32,448 nucleotides of DNA from Elusimicrobiota bacterium (GCA_003450735.1 DMEZ01000053.1:1-32448), one strand, 5' to 3'; positions 1-8,159 are shown, counted from the stretch's first letter. Numbers and translations: made by a program. The notes: generated from the sequence alone by a model not told the origin.

Positions 1-989
1 TAGGCCTCGCGCACGCGCTCTCGCTCGGCTGGGCTGTCGTCTATGAACACCACGGACTGCAGGCCCAGGTTGAGCTCGGCGGCCAGCTCGGCGACGTGGA
101 GGGCCTTATCCTTCCAGTCGATGCGCCAGCCGGCGAAGTCCTTCCGGCGCAGGATCATCTCGGGATGGCCGTCGATCGCTTCGAATGCGGCGCGCTCCTC
201 GTTCTTGCTGATGATGGCCAGGAGGATCCCGTGGCGGGAGAGCGCTTTCAGGGCGCGCTGAAAATCGGCGTAGGCCTCTCCAAGCGGGTCATGGCCGCCC
301 AAGCGCAGGCCCTGCAGGCCGGCATCACCGACGATGCCGCCCCAGAGGGTGTCGTCGAGGTCGAGCAGGATGAGCTTGCGGGAGCCTCCTTCGAGGCTGC
401 TGACCGCCGCCTTGAGGTCGAGGACGGCCTGGGAGAAGAGCTCCTTGGAGTAAGGGACCTTTCCCAAGTACCAGAGCTTCTCGCTGTAGGCGCCCGGTCC
501 GGCGGCTTCGGCCCAGCGCTGGGCGTTCAGCGGGAAGACCGAGCCGCCGCCGGCGAGCTTCTCGCAGAGGCGCAGGTTCATGCGAAGGAGAGCGTGGGAG
601 ACTCCGCCCGAAGTCAGGTCGCCAAGACCGTATCCTGACGCCGCCGGGGGAAGGAGCCAGGTTGGGACGAAGAGAGCCTTCGCTCGCTTGGAGGCGGAGT
701 GAAGGAGAGCGCAGAACTCGTCCACTTCGCGGAGGATGCGGCGCAGGGAGGCCTTCTTCCCCTGGAGGAGCGACGTGAAGGCGGGAGAGACCGCTTGGGG
801 CCGAGTCCAGACGAGGGCGTAAGAAGGCGCTCCTTTCCAGCAATCGGCCTTGTCGTCCGCGAGGACTTGCGCGGTCTGGCCATAGGGAGCGATGCGGCAG
901 GCCAGAGCGGGCTGGCCCGGGCCGCTCTCCAGCAGGGCGGCGAGGTTGTCTATCGTGAAGTCCGAGAGAAGGAGGAAGGGGCGGGGCAT
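1..989 (-). CDS. FkbH-like HAD-IIIC domain protein (partial, 3' end outside window)
   Basis: The frame stays open from an ATG at 989 to the window edge (329 codons), so the C-terminus is missing. The HAD motif I is LDLDDTLWGG, with candidate nucleophile and acid Asp210 and Asp212. It is followed by IISKNEE (about 259-265) and FIDDSPAERE (about 315-324), the three marks of the FkbH/HAD-IIIC family. Known FkbH proteins dephosphorylate 1,3-bisphosphoglycerate and load the glyceryl group on an acyl carrier protein. The roughly 200-residue region before the HAD domain is also usual for longer FkbH-like proteins in glycan loci. The start lies 5 bases after the stop of the ACP gene, so the two are almost certainly co-transcribed and are probably partners. 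That the acyl group is glyceryl is inference; FkbH-like proteins in surface-polysaccharide loci are often not biochemically defined. Confidence 0.85.
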   Translation of the reverse strand, partial: MPRPFLLLSDFTIDNLAALLESGPGQPALACRIAPYGQTAQVLADDKADCWKGAPSYALVWTRPQAVSPAFTSLLQGKKASLRRILREVDEFCALLHSASKRAKALFVPTWLLPPAASGYGLGDLTSGGVSHALLRMNLRLCEKLAGGGSVFPLNAQRWAEAAGPGAYSEKLWYLGKVPYSKELFSQAVLDLKAAVSSLEGGSRKLILLDLDDTLWGGIVGDAGLQGLRLGGHDPLGEAYADFQRALKALSRHGILLAIISKNEERAAFEAIDGHPEMILRRKDFAGWRIDWKDKALHVAELAAELNLGLQSVVFIDDSPAERERVREA

Positions 990-994
990 CGGCC

Positions 995-1300
995 TCAAGG
1001 AGCGTCCTTGAGAAGGCCGGCGACGTGCTCCGCGAGGGCGCCGACAGTCCGGAAGGGACCTCCGCCAGGCGCGAGCGTCCCGAGCGCGTCGGCCAAGCCG
1101 ATCGTTTCATGGAAATCCTGCTCGACGCGGGTCTCGACCGCGACGATAAGGTTGACCAGCCCCAGGGAGTCCAGCCGGGAGCCCTCTCCGAGGAGGACCG
1201 TGTCGGGGGATTTGTCGAGGCGCATCGTGCCGCGGAGCATCGGGTTCGTCTCGTCGATGGCCGCGTAGACGGCTTGGAGGGCTCGTTCGAGCTTGTTCAT
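995..1300 (-). CDS. Acyl carrier protein
   Basis: 101 residues, the normal size for a free-standing acyl carrier protein. The phosphopantetheine attachment motif is RLDSLGLVNL with Ser45, preceded by an acidic, helical N-terminus. It is probably modified to the holo form and carries an acyl thioester in the cytoplasm. It is the first gene of a two-gene operon with the FkbH-like gene, separated from it by 5 bases. A TAGAAT box sits 15 bases before its ATG, so this pair appears to have its own promoter, separate from the MaoC-SDR gene upstream. This is not the housekeeping fatty-acid ACP: the context is a FkbH/MaoC/SDR set next to glycan genes rather than fab genes, and the motif is DSLGL. Confidence 0.85.
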   Translation of the reverse strand: MNKLERALQAVYAAIDETNPMLRGTMRLDKSPDTVLLGEGSRLDSLGLVNLIVAVETRVEQDFHETIGLADALGTLAPGGGPFRTVGALAEHVAGLLKDAP

Positions 1301-1315
1301 TCGGCAGTGAGCGCT

Positions 1316-1321
1316 ATTCTA
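1316..1321 (-). promoter_or_regulatory. -10 box upstream of the acyl carrier protein gene
   Basis: TAGAAT on the minus strand, one mismatch from TATAAT, 15 bases before the ACP start. No good -35 hexamer is visible at the usual distance. The same box recurs before other genes in the window. Confidence 0.5.
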
Positions 1322-1358
1322 CCATTGCGCAAGCGGCCCGGAAATCGTGGAGCGCCCT

Positions 1359-2804
1359 CTAGTCGCTCAGGTCCAGCTCGACGGTCTTGAAATTCGGGCC
1401 GTCCCAGGGAGCCGAAAGCTCCTGGACGATCCTGGACGAGGCGGCGGCGGGAGAGGCAAGTTTCTCCAGGGAGAACGGCGCGTTGGTCTGGTCGGTCAAG
1501 ATGCGCGGGAGGCGAAAAACCAGGAACCGCTTCTCCGTTTCCTCCTTGGCCAGGGATTCCAAGGCGCCTTCCAGGGCGCGCTTGGCGGCCGCGTAATGCG
1601 AGAACAGCGGGCGGGGGGCGGATGCGTATTGGGACGAGATGGCGACGATGGTGCGGGTGAGAGGCAGGAGGGCGCGGGCCGGCGTGAGAGCCGCGCTCAG
1701 GGAAGCGCGCGCGAAAGAGAGGAATTCCTCGATGGTCTGTTCCGAGAAGGACCTCGCCTCGATCACGGGGCTGGCGCTGAGCACCAGGATGTCGAGCTTC
1801 CCGTACTTCTTCCGGACGGCATCGGCCAGGGCCGCGCAAGCCGGGGCGTCGGTCAGGTCGGCGCCGGCCAGGAGCGGCTTCGGGGAATGCCGCTGCGCCT
1901 CCGAGAAGACCCGCTCCGCTTCCGCCTTGCTGCGGTGATAGTGGACGATCACGTCCGCGCCTTTGAGAGCGAAAGTCTTCGTCAGGACGGCGCCCAGCCC
2001 GCGGCTCGAGCCGGTGACGAGCACGGTCTTCGAAGCGAATTCCTTTCCGGGAAGGATGTCCAGGGTGTCGATGGGGTCGTCTTTTGGAACGGGCCGTTCG
2101 AACGCGGAGGCGGTGAAGCTCTTTAGAGCCCAGCCCGAGCCGGTCAGGGTGTGCATGCGTATGGAAGGGCGTGGCTTGCAGGCGAGCTTGTAGGCATGCG
2201 GGGCGCCGCTGCCGGCTTCGAACGAGGCGCTGAAGGCGGAGAAGAGGGCCTGCCGGCCGGGGCAGACCATGCCTACGAGGTAGCTGAAGAAGCAGAGCGC
2301 GTTCCATTGGTTCAGCGGAAGTTGGTCGGAAGACAAGCGGAAGATGTCCGCGAAACGCGGGAGAGAGCCCGGGTCCAAAGCGTACTGGAGGGGCCCCTGG
2401 AAGAGCGCGGTCTGGGGAGTCTCGGCGGCGGACTCGAGGGGGACGATGGGGCCCTGCAAGGCTTGCTGCTCCTTCTGGCCGGCGGGCGCATGCTGGAAGA
2501 CGAGGGCCAGTTTCGGCGCTGTGCCTTTGAGAACCTCGACGCGCACAAGGCCGTCCTCCTCCTGCAGCTTGAGTTCGAGGACTTCGTCTGGGAACACCGG
2601 TTTGTGGAAATCGGCCTTTATGCTCTTCAGGCTGAAGCGGCGGCCTTTGGCCCATTCTCCGAGGATGGCCAGGATGACTGCCATACCGAAGACGACCGGC
2701 CGGCCGAACTGGGTGCGTCGACAGTAATCCGCATCCATGTGGAGAGGGTTGCGGTCAAGGGAGAGCGCCGAGAAGGCGTCGATATGGCGCTGGCTGAGAA
2801 GCAT
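1359..2804 (-). CDS. MaoC-like (double hot-dog) / short-chain dehydrogenase fusion protein
   Basis: 481 residues in two parts. Residues 1 to about 110 resemble a MaoC-type hydratase or thioesterase hot-dog domain with the DRNPLH signature (Asp17, His22). A second hot-dog-like stretch at about 145-235 (LVGMVCPGRQALFSAF) suggests a double hot-dog. From about 255 on it is a classical SDR: TGSSRGLG cofactor loop at 264-271, VLSAS where NNAG usually sits, a catalytic Ser at 390 or 391, then Tyr404 and Lys408 (YAAAK). The catalytic triad is therefore intact. Together the domains would hydrate or dehydrate and reduce an acyl thioester, plausibly one carried by the neighbouring ACP. The substrate is unknown. 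A TAGAAT box lies 14 bases before the ATG, pointing to separate transcription from the ACP gene 58 bases downstream. Confidence 0.85.
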   Translation of the reverse strand: MLLSQRHIDAFSALSLDRNPLHMDADYCRRTQFGRPVVFGMAVILAILGEWAKGRRFSLKSIKADFHKPVFPDEVLELKLQEEDGLVRVEVLKGTAPKLALVFQHAPAGQKEQQALQGPIVPLESAAETPQTALFQGPLQYALDPGSLPRFADIFRLSSDQLPLNQWNALCFFSYLVGMVCPGRQALFSAFSASFEAGSGAPHAYKLACKPRPSIRMHTLTGSGWALKSFTASAFERPVPKDDPIDTLDILPGKEFASKTVLVTGSSRGLGAVLTKTFALKGADVIVHYHRSKAEAERVFSEAQRHSPKPLLAGADLTDAPACAALADAVRKKYGKLDILVLSASPVIEARSFSEQTIEEFLSFARASLSAALTPARALLPLTRTIVAISSQYASAPRPLFSHYAAAKRALEGALESLAKEETEKRFLVFRLPRILTDQTNAPFSLEKLASPAAASSRIVQELSAPWDGPNFKTVELDLSD

Positions 2805-2818
2805 GGCAGGGTCAGGCT

Positions 2819-2824
2819 ATTCTA
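2819..2824 (-). promoter_or_regulatory. -10 box upstream of the MaoC-SDR gene
   Basis: TAGAAT on the minus strand, 14 bases before the ATG at 2804. It is the centre of a small inverted repeat GGCTA-GAA-TAGCC. No -35 match was found. Confidence 0.5.
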
Positions 2825-2842
2825 GCCAAACGGCGGGCGGGG

Positions 2843-2864
2843 CGCTATAGCGGATGGGCCATCC
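2843..2864. repeat. Two adjacent palindromes in the 110-base gap between 2804 and 2915
   Basis: CGCTATAGCG (2843-2852) is a perfect 10-base palindrome. GGATGG-G-CCATCC (2852-2864) is a perfect 6-base stem around one base and begins at the palindrome's last base. They lie downstream of the membrane protein gene at 2915 and upstream of the MaoC-SDR promoter. There is no T-run, so a simple intrinsic terminator is not supported. They could be a regulator site or chance. Confidence 0.3.
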
Positions 2865-2914
2865 AGTGAAAACAGAACCTGAACTGGGTGTGGAGGCGCG
2901 GATGCGAAAGATGT

Positions 2915-3982
2915 TCAGAGAGGATTTGTTGGGCTGGGGCCGGGGATTCCGGATTTGAGTCTGAGCAGGTCTCCCAGGTACCCGGCTGCGGAGATGGTCA
3001 GGAGTGGTCCGGCTATGTTGAAAAGCACTCTCGGCAAGGGGCTCCCGAAAGAGGCTGGGGCGGCGTGCCAGACGCACAGGATATAGGCAGATACCGCCGC
3101 AACGGCTGTTGCTCCGCGGAATGCGCGACCCATGTCGCGAATCCGGGGCAATCCCAACGGGAGAAGCCAGATGAAGTTGTAGATGAAGCTATGTTCTTTG
3201 AGAGGCAACAGCAGACTGTGCCGCGAAATGGAGCCCACCTTTTCCCGCATCGCGATGTCCCAAGGGAACACCAATCCCTGCGACAGAATAGACTCGGCCA
3301 TCGAAACGACGGCGAGACTTGCGGCGACTGCAACAGATGCCCAGATATAGCCAGTCCAGGCGGCTCGATCCTCCGCGCGCTTCTCTAACGCGAGCCAAGT
3401 GAACATCAGCACCGCGGAGAGAGGGATGAAGGTCTCCTTGGCGAGAGCTCCCAAGGCACCCAGCAGAGGCAGGAAGGCGTAGCTACGGGTCTGCAGAGCG
3501 AAAAGGACGCACAGGATCAAACAGGCCTCCGAGGAGTCGATGCATCCACTGCCGAGATGATGAGTGACGACACAGAAATTCGAGAGGTAGAGCAGGGAGG
3601 CGAGGAGGGCCGTGATCGGTCCGCCAAGGATCCTGAGTCCCAATGCCATTATCAGCAGAGCGGAGGTCGCGGTGAAGACGGAGTTGACGATGAGGATGCC
3701 GAATCCGGCTGCGTACCATGACCTGAGGCGGCCGTCGACTAGGAGATAAATGGGCCTTGCCAGCGTTGGCACAAGGAGGCGGTGTCTGAAATAAGGCGTC
3801 GTGTGACTGGGCCCGACCTCCGTCATGCGGTAATATTCACGGGCGTCGCTGGCATTCGCCTTGCGGGGGTCGTATCGGTTGAGGACGGGATACCCGTAAC
3901 CGAAGCTGATGAGGAAGAAAAGGGTGAAGAGTAAGAGTGTACGGAATGATGCGACAGTTCGTGCGGTTGCCGCAGGTCTCAT
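2915..3982 (-). CDS. Polytopic membrane protein, possibly a GT-C-type glycosyltransferase or polymerase
   Basis: 355 residues with about eight to ten hydrophobic spans, the first at about 12-30. After it comes a periplasmic-type loop with charged and aromatic residues (DAREYYRM, 46-53, then PYFRHRLLVP, about 63-72). An acidic residue in the first outer loop is a loose GT-C hallmark, but no family-defining motif was recognised, so transferase or polymerase activity is inferred only from topology and neighbourhood. It is the last gene of the glycan block next to the acyl module and is transcribed divergently from the GT2 gene at 4096, with 113 bases between. An extended -10-like TGTGATACT ends 14 bases before its ATG. 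Its base composition is clearly less GC-rich than the genes to its left. Confidence 0.6.
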   Translation of the reverse strand: MRPAATARTVASFRTLLLFTLFFLISFGYGYPVLNRYDPRKANASDAREYYRMTEVGPSHTTPYFRHRLLVPTLARPIYLLVDGRLRSWYAAGFGILIVNSVFTATSALLIMALGLRILGGPITALLASLLYLSNFCVVTHHLGSGCIDSSEACLILCVLFALQTRSYAFLPLLGALGALAKETFIPLSAVLMFTWLALEKRAEDRAAWTGYIWASVAVAASLAVVSMAESILSQGLVFPWDIAMREKVGSISRHSLLLPLKEHSFIYNFIWLLPLGLPRIRDMGRAFRGATAVAAVSAYILCVWHAAPASFGSPLPRVLFNIAGPLLTISAAGYLGDLLRLKSGIPGPSPTNPL

Positions 3983-3996
3983 CTTGTCTTATAGAG

Positions 3997-4005
3997 AGTA
4001 TCACA
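3997..4005 (-). promoter_or_regulatory. Extended -10-like box upstream of the membrane protein gene at 2915-3982
   Basis: TGTGATACT on the minus strand contains TGn followed by GATACT (four of six matches to TATAAT). It ends 14 bases before the ATG, the same distance as at the MaoC-SDR gene. A nearer TATAAG at 3988-3993 is too close to the start to be the main box. Confidence 0.35.
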
Positions 4006-4046
4006 TTGTCCACGCAGAACGGAAACAAACGCGGATATTCGGGGAT

Positions 4047-4075
4047 TTGCGCATGAGGCTGAAATCGTCTAGTAT
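4047..4075 (+). promoter_or_regulatory. Candidate promoter of the GT2-sulfotransferase-methyltransferase operon
   Basis: TTGCGC (4047-4052) and TAGTAT (4070-4075) are separated by 17 bases and end 20 bases before the GT2 start. The matches are partial (three and four of six), so this is a weak call supported by position in the divergent gap. Confidence 0.35.
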
Positions 4076-4095
4076 TCATTTGGGCGCTCCGAATC

Positions 4096-5055
4096 ATGAC
4101 AACTTCCGGCATGTCCGATTGCGTATTCAGCGTCGTCATCCCTGTCTACAATAGTGAGCAGATAATCGGAGAAACCATCTCCAGGACAGTCGCTTTTTTC
4201 AAGCAAAACGGCCTGCGCTACCAGCTAGTCGTTGTGAATGATGATAGCCGCGACCGCAGTTGGGAGATCGTGAAAGAGATCGCCGGCAGGACACCCGGGA
4301 TACTTGCGATCGATCTGTTGAAGAATTATGGGCAGCATAACGCCGTCCTCTGCGGCTTTCGCCATGCGGTCGGGGATTTCATAATAACCCTGGACGACGA
4401 CCTGCAGAATCCTCCGGAAGAGATCATCAAACTCATCGAGAAGGCTGGCGAGGGTTATGATGCCGTATTCGGCAGATTCATCGAGAAGAAACACGCCCTC
4501 GTCAGGCGTCTGGGCAGCAGGCTTGTCGGTTATCTGAACAGCCGGATATTCGACAAACCCGATGGCATCACCCTGTCGAATTTCCGCATCATCCGGCGCG
4601 ACGTGATACGGCGCATGCTGAATTACAACACACCGTTCCCCTACATCCCCGGTTTAGTCCTCATGTTCTCGAGTAGGATCGCCAACGTATCTGTCAGGCA
4701 CGAGCCTCGAGCGATAGGGGATTCGAACTATTGCGTGGTAAAGATCATCACTCTGCTGGCCACTCTTTTGTTCGGATATTCCCCATATCCCATGAGGGTC
4801 CTCTGCGGCATCGGATTCGTGATCAGCGGCATCAGCTTCGCGCTTGGCCTAGTGTCCATCTATCGGGGCTTATTCGTTTACAGGTCGCCGGTGCCTGGAT
4901 GGACCAGCCTCATCGTTCTCCTTTCGTTCCTTCTGGGCTACGTCATCCTGCTGCTGGGCATCGTGGGCGAGTATCTTGTGCGCGTGCTGAATCAATTATC
5001 ATCCAATCGAAGCTTCCATATCCGCGAGACGATCGCCGGCGATAACAAAGCATGA
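4096..5055 (+). CDS. GT2 glycosyltransferase, ArnC/DPM/GtrB-like (polyprenyl-phosphate glycosyltransferase)
   Basis: 319 residues. The GT-A fold begins with FSVVIPVYNS (11-20), has VVVNDDSRDRS (45-55) and the metal/nucleotide site TLDDDLQNPP (99-108). The motif KNYGQHNAVLCG (76-87) is typical of DPM1/ArnC/GtrB enzymes. Two C-terminal membrane spans at about 225-255 and 265-295 are also typical of the ArnC/GtrB group. Such enzymes move a sugar from a nucleotide donor to undecaprenyl phosphate on the cytoplasmic face, and GT-C enzymes then use the lipid-linked sugar. That fits the several GT-C-like proteins nearby. Which sugar is used cannot be read from the sequence. The ATG at 4111 (Met6), just before the first strand, is an alternative start. 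The stop overlaps the start of the sulfotransferase gene in an ATGA, so they are translationally coupled. Confidence 0.85.
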   Translation: MTTSGMSDCVFSVVIPVYNSEQIIGETISRTVAFFKQNGLRYQLVVVNDDSRDRSWEIVKEIAGRTPGILAIDLLKNYGQHNAVLCGFRHAVGDFIITLDDDLQNPPEEIIKLIEKAGEGYDAVFGRFIEKKHALVRRLGSRLVGYLNSRIFDKPDGITLSNFRIIRRDVIRRMLNYNTPFPYIPGLVLMFSSRIANVSVRHEPRAIGDSNYCVVKIITLLATLLFGYSPYPMRVLCGIGFVISGISFALGLVSIYRGLFVYRSPVPGWTSLIVLLSFLLGYVILLLGIVGEYLVRVLNQLSSNRSFHIRETIAGDNKA

Positions 5056-5804
5056 CGGGAAGGAAGCCGGGCTGTTTCTTCATCGTGGGCGGTCAGCGAT
5101 GCGGCACAACCTATTTGTGTCAAGTGCTCGACGAACATCCTGCCGTATGCATGGCGAAACCGATTACCCCAGAGCCGAAGTTCTTTTTAGGCAAGGACTT
5201 CGACAAAGGGCTGGCTTATTACGAGAAGACGTATTTCCCAGAGGAGCGCGATGGGGTCCTGTGGCGCGGGGAGAAAAGCACGACATATCATGAGCGCGAG
5301 ACTGCCGCTCAGCGGATCAGGGCATCCTATCCTGACGCGTTGATTCTGTTCATCTTGCGTCATCCGACCCATCGGGCCATATCGAACTATTTCTTTTCAA
5401 AGAACAACGCGCTGGAGACGAGAACTCTGGAAGAGGTATTTTTGTGGAAAACTCCGCCGCCAGCGGTCTCGGCGAAGGTATCAACGGATCCGTTCGATTA
5501 CCTGGCGCGCGGCGATTATGCAAAGTATCTTCAAATATATCTCAAGCATTTCAAGGAAGACCAGTTAATCATACTCACATTCGAATCCTTCGCGAACGAT
5601 TTGGCGGCGATTCAGAGGCTTTACTCTAGGTTGGACATAGATCCGGCAGTGGTCCCTTCGTCTCTGAACAGGCATGTCAATGCAAGCAATACCACAAAAG
5701 GGGTAAGCATAGAGATCGTGAATGTCCTTAATGAATATTATCGATTGAAGATATGCGAGCTTGAGACGCTGCTCCGGAGAAGGATCCGCGAATGGGAAAG
5801 GTAG
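5052..5804 (+). CDS. PAPS-dependent sulfotransferase
   Basis: 250 residues. The 5'-phosphosulfate-binding loop is GGQRCGTTYL (13-22) and the 3'-phosphate-binding motif is RHPTHRAIS (103-111). This pair and the spacing are diagnostic of the Sulfotransfer_1/3 superfamily. The enzyme would transfer a sulfuryl group from PAPS to a hydroxyl or amine of a glycan precursor, probably on the cytoplasmic side, since no signal peptide or membrane span is seen. It overlaps the preceding GT2 gene by 4 bases and precedes a methyltransferase, suggesting one transcript for lipid-linked sugar formation and tailoring. PAPS supply is encoded about 18 kb away by cysD and cysNC. It is not closely similar to the second sulfotransferase at 16563-17645 beyond the shared motifs, so the two probably have different acceptors. 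Confidence 0.85.
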   Translation: MTGRKPGCFFIVGGQRCGTTYLCQVLDEHPAVCMAKPITPEPKFFLGKDFDKGLAYYEKTYFPEERDGVLWRGEKSTTYHERETAAQRIRASYPDALILFILRHPTHRAISNYFFSKNNALETRTLEEVFLWKTPPPAVSAKVSTDPFDYLARGDYAKYLQIYLKHFKEDQLIILTFESFANDLAAIQRLYSRLDIDPAVVPSSLNRHVNASNTTKGVSIEIVNVLNEYYRLKICELETLLRRRIREWER

Positions 5805-5825
5805 TGCGAGTCCGCAAGGAAGCCG

Positions 5826-6446
5826 ATGCCTGAGACCAAAACAGGCATACGAAGGATATTGTCGATACCGGGCATGTATCGGCTATTCGGCAGAATCATT
5901 GGAAGGCACCGGGTGCGAACAACATTCGTCAACGAATATCTTAAACCAAAAATCGGGGATAGGATTTTAGACATAGGCTGCGGGCCGGGTGATCTCGTCC
6001 CGTATCTCCCGGATGTGCAGTACAGAGGATATGATGCGGATATGGAGTACATCCAGGAAGCCCGAAGGAGATTCGGCGACAAGTGCGAATTCATCCATGG
6101 GGAAGTGGATTCGCTGGGGTTGGATCGTCGGGAAGAGTATGATCTGGTCATCGCATACGGCGTGCTTCACCATCTTGGCGATGATGACGTGCTAAGGCTA
6201 TTCGCGGTCGGGAAGGAAGCGTTAAGGTCCGGGGGCAGGCTGCTCACGATCGATGGGGTGTACACACAGGGTCAATCGCAGATAGCCAAGTGCTTTCTGG
6301 CAAGCGACAGGGGCAGGAACATCAGAACGCAGGCCGAGTATATGGGGCTTGCTAGACGGGCATTTCCCGAAGCAGTATCGCACATGAGGAGCGGGCTCCT
6401 GAGAGTCCCATACAACCATCTCATCATGGAATGCGGTAAGCCGTGA
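5826..6446 (+). CDS. Class I SAM-dependent methyltransferase
   Basis: 206 residues. The SAM-binding motif I is ILDIGCGPGD (47-56), an acidic strand end follows in YRGYDADMEY, and the motif IV/post-I region includes YDLVIAYGVLHHL. This is a Methyltransf_11/25-type fold of ordinary length. The substrate is unknown; in this setting it is likely a sugar or sugar-linked group. AAGGA lies 5 bases before the ATG and supports this start. The gene begins 21 bases after the sulfotransferase stop and is the third gene of a plus-strand trio. It ends only 3 bases from the convergent end of the membrane protein gene at 6450-8159, leaving no room for a separate terminator. Confidence 0.8.
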   Translation: MPETKTGIRRILSIPGMYRLFGRIIGRHRVRTTFVNEYLKPKIGDRILDIGCGPGDLVPYLPDVQYRGYDADMEYIQEARRRFGDKCEFIHGEVDSLGLDRREEYDLVIAYGVLHHLGDDDVLRLFAVGKEALRSGGRLLTIDGVYTQGQSQIAKCFLASDRGRNIRTQAEYMGLARRAFPEAVSHMRSGLLRVPYNHLIMECGKP

Positions 6447-6449
6447 GAT

Positions 6450-8159
6450 TCAGTCGGCAGGAAGCAGGCGATAGGTCGTAAAGGTTCTCCCCGCAAAATG
6501 GAGCACCGGCCTTGTGGAGATCCCATAATGTTCGCGTATGAAGGTCGGCAGCATTTTGTCGACTTCGATATCGCGGGCGATCAGGAAGACATCTTGGCGC
6601 TGATATAAGGCCTGAATCAAATCCTGAATCTGGAATTCGAAAAGCCGCTTCATGGAGTAAGGCGTATCCGACGTCGCGGATAAGCCGAATAGCTTCATTT
6701 TCCGTATAGGGTTGTCCTTCACAAGAGGCGGGAATGCCCACTCCAGCGGGAGGGCGTTCCCCCATACCACAAATAATTGGTCAGGTCGGGGATCCAACAG
6801 GAGCACGTCTGCTCGGACAGCAAGGACGCGGGCGGAATTGCGAAGATTCTGATGGAGGACAAGACCGGTTTGGCTGAGAGCAAGGGCGCATAAGAGGAGC
6901 AGAAGGCTGTTGGGATTGCTGGTAAAAAACGCCGGCTTCTCTGCATTCGAGGAGAAGCTATGGATATAGCCGATAGCGCTGCAATATAGGAGCAGGATCA
7001 GATTGGGGAAATAGATCCGAAAGAAGGGGAACCTCCCCAGCAGATGAATGCCGGCAAACACAGCCATGGATACAGAAGAAAGAAGAAGGATGCGCCATCT
7101 GGCCGGAGGGGGCATCGCAAGAATAAGCAGTATCAATGCGAGAAGACCTATGAAAAGATAATGATTCCGCAGGAGCATCGTGGCGGTCCGATATATCGTC
7201 GGCAGATTCGCGGGCAGTTGACGATGGATGGGGAATTCCCGCAATAGGGATTCCAGCGTTTCGGCGCGGTAGGTCGGCTGGTGCATGAAGAACCAGTCCT
7301 TGATCATCAGAAGATCATTCTCCGTCCAGCGGACTTTCGCGAAGGCCTCCTGATAGCCGGGGGAATATCGGACTCGATTGTAGCCGTAAAAAGATTTCCT
7401 GGCCCAGCGGGCGCGGGTGAATTCGAGCCAGCGCGGGTCGCTGCTGTAGGACATCGCCTCGAGCGTGCTCAGGCCCCATGAGCCCAGTGCGAATAGAAGG
7501 AAGATCATCAGTATTCTTTTTGTGCGGCTTGACCAAACGAAGGGCTCGGTGAGCAGAGTCCCTGCCGCCGCGACCAAGCAGATCATGTAGAATGAATACG
7601 GCCTGATCAGGTAGCCATAGAACCCTGCGGCCAGCGCGACGACGAGAATGAGGATCGATGCGAGGCGAGCCTCAGGCCGCTTCAGGTGGCAGGATAGCAT
7701 GAGAAGGCCCGCTGAGATCGCCAGCATGCCGGCGACAATGGTGAATTGGGGCCTTGCACATACGGGCGATAGTATGAGCATGTTCAGGGAAGCGGTCACC
7801 GTCAAGGAACGTCGATCGAGGAGCAGTCGGAGGAGCGCGTAATTGGACAGGATTGACGCCGCGAGGATTGCGAGGTATGTGTGCCAGCCGTAGGCGGAAA
7901 CTCCCAGGATACCTGCAAGTCTGCGAATGACCATGCCTAGTGCGTAATGAGAATAGATCAAGTAGGGGCTTCCTTCGGCGAAGGTGCCGAAGCCGAAGGC
8001 TCGCATGGTCATGCCGACGTCATCCGGGGTCTCGTAGACCGGTGTTATGGCCAGCAGAATGATCCCCATGATGATGGCAGGGAAGGCGCCGGCATAGATA
8101 AGGGCTCTCAGCGAATCTGTGTTCGTGTCTTGGCATCGGGAGGCGCGGAGTTGGGTCAT
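6450..8159 (-). CDS. Large polytopic membrane protein, GT-C-like glycosyltransferase candidate
   Basis: 569 residues. About ten to twelve hydrophobic segments occupy residues 20-430. They are followed by a soluble C-terminal domain of about 140 residues that would face the periplasm. After the first span comes TPVYETPDDVGM, giving Glu43, Asp46 and Asp47 in the first outer loop, where GT-C enzymes carry catalytic acidic residues. A long loop at about 245-325 is rich in Arg, Trp and Tyr. GT-C fold is therefore an inference, as no family motif was recognised. It is the last gene of a minus-strand run and starts 18 bases after the B12/radical SAM gene. The C-terminal domain (VVWGNALPLEW, DVFLIARDIEVDK) resembles the soluble tails of GT39-type proteins. 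Confidence 0.6.
   Translation of the reverse strand: MTQLRASRCQDTNTDSLRALIYAGAFPAIIMGIILLAITPVYETPDDVGMTMRAFGFGTFAEGSPYLIYSHYALGMVIRRLAGILGVSAYGWHTYLAILAASILSNYALLRLLLDRRSLTVTASLNMLILSPVCARPQFTIVAGMLAISAGLLMLSCHLKRPEARLASILILVVALAAGFYGYLIRPYSFYMICLVAAAGTLLTEPFVWSSRTKRILMIFLLFALGSWGLSTLEAMSYSSDPRWLEFTRARWARKSFYGYNRVRYSPGYQEAFAKVRWTENDLLMIKDWFFMHQPTYRAETLESLLREFPIHRQLPANLPTIYRTATMLLRNHYLFIGLLALILLILAMPPPARWRILLLSSVSMAVFAGIHLLGRFPFFRIYFPNLILLLYCSAIGYIHSFSSNAEKPAFFTSNPNSLLLLLCALALSQTGLVLHQNLRNSARVLAVRADVLLLDPRPDQLFVVWGNALPLEWAFPPLVKDNPIRKMKLFGLSATSDTPYSMKRLFEFQIQDLIQALYQRQDVFLIARDIEVDKMLPTFIREHYGISTRPVLHFAGRTFTTYRLLPAD

Noticed and set aside
3988..3993. TATAAG on the minus strand before the gene at 2915-3982
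   Set aside because: Only 5 bases from the ATG, so transcription would start inside the gene; the GATACT box 14 bases away is a better candidate.
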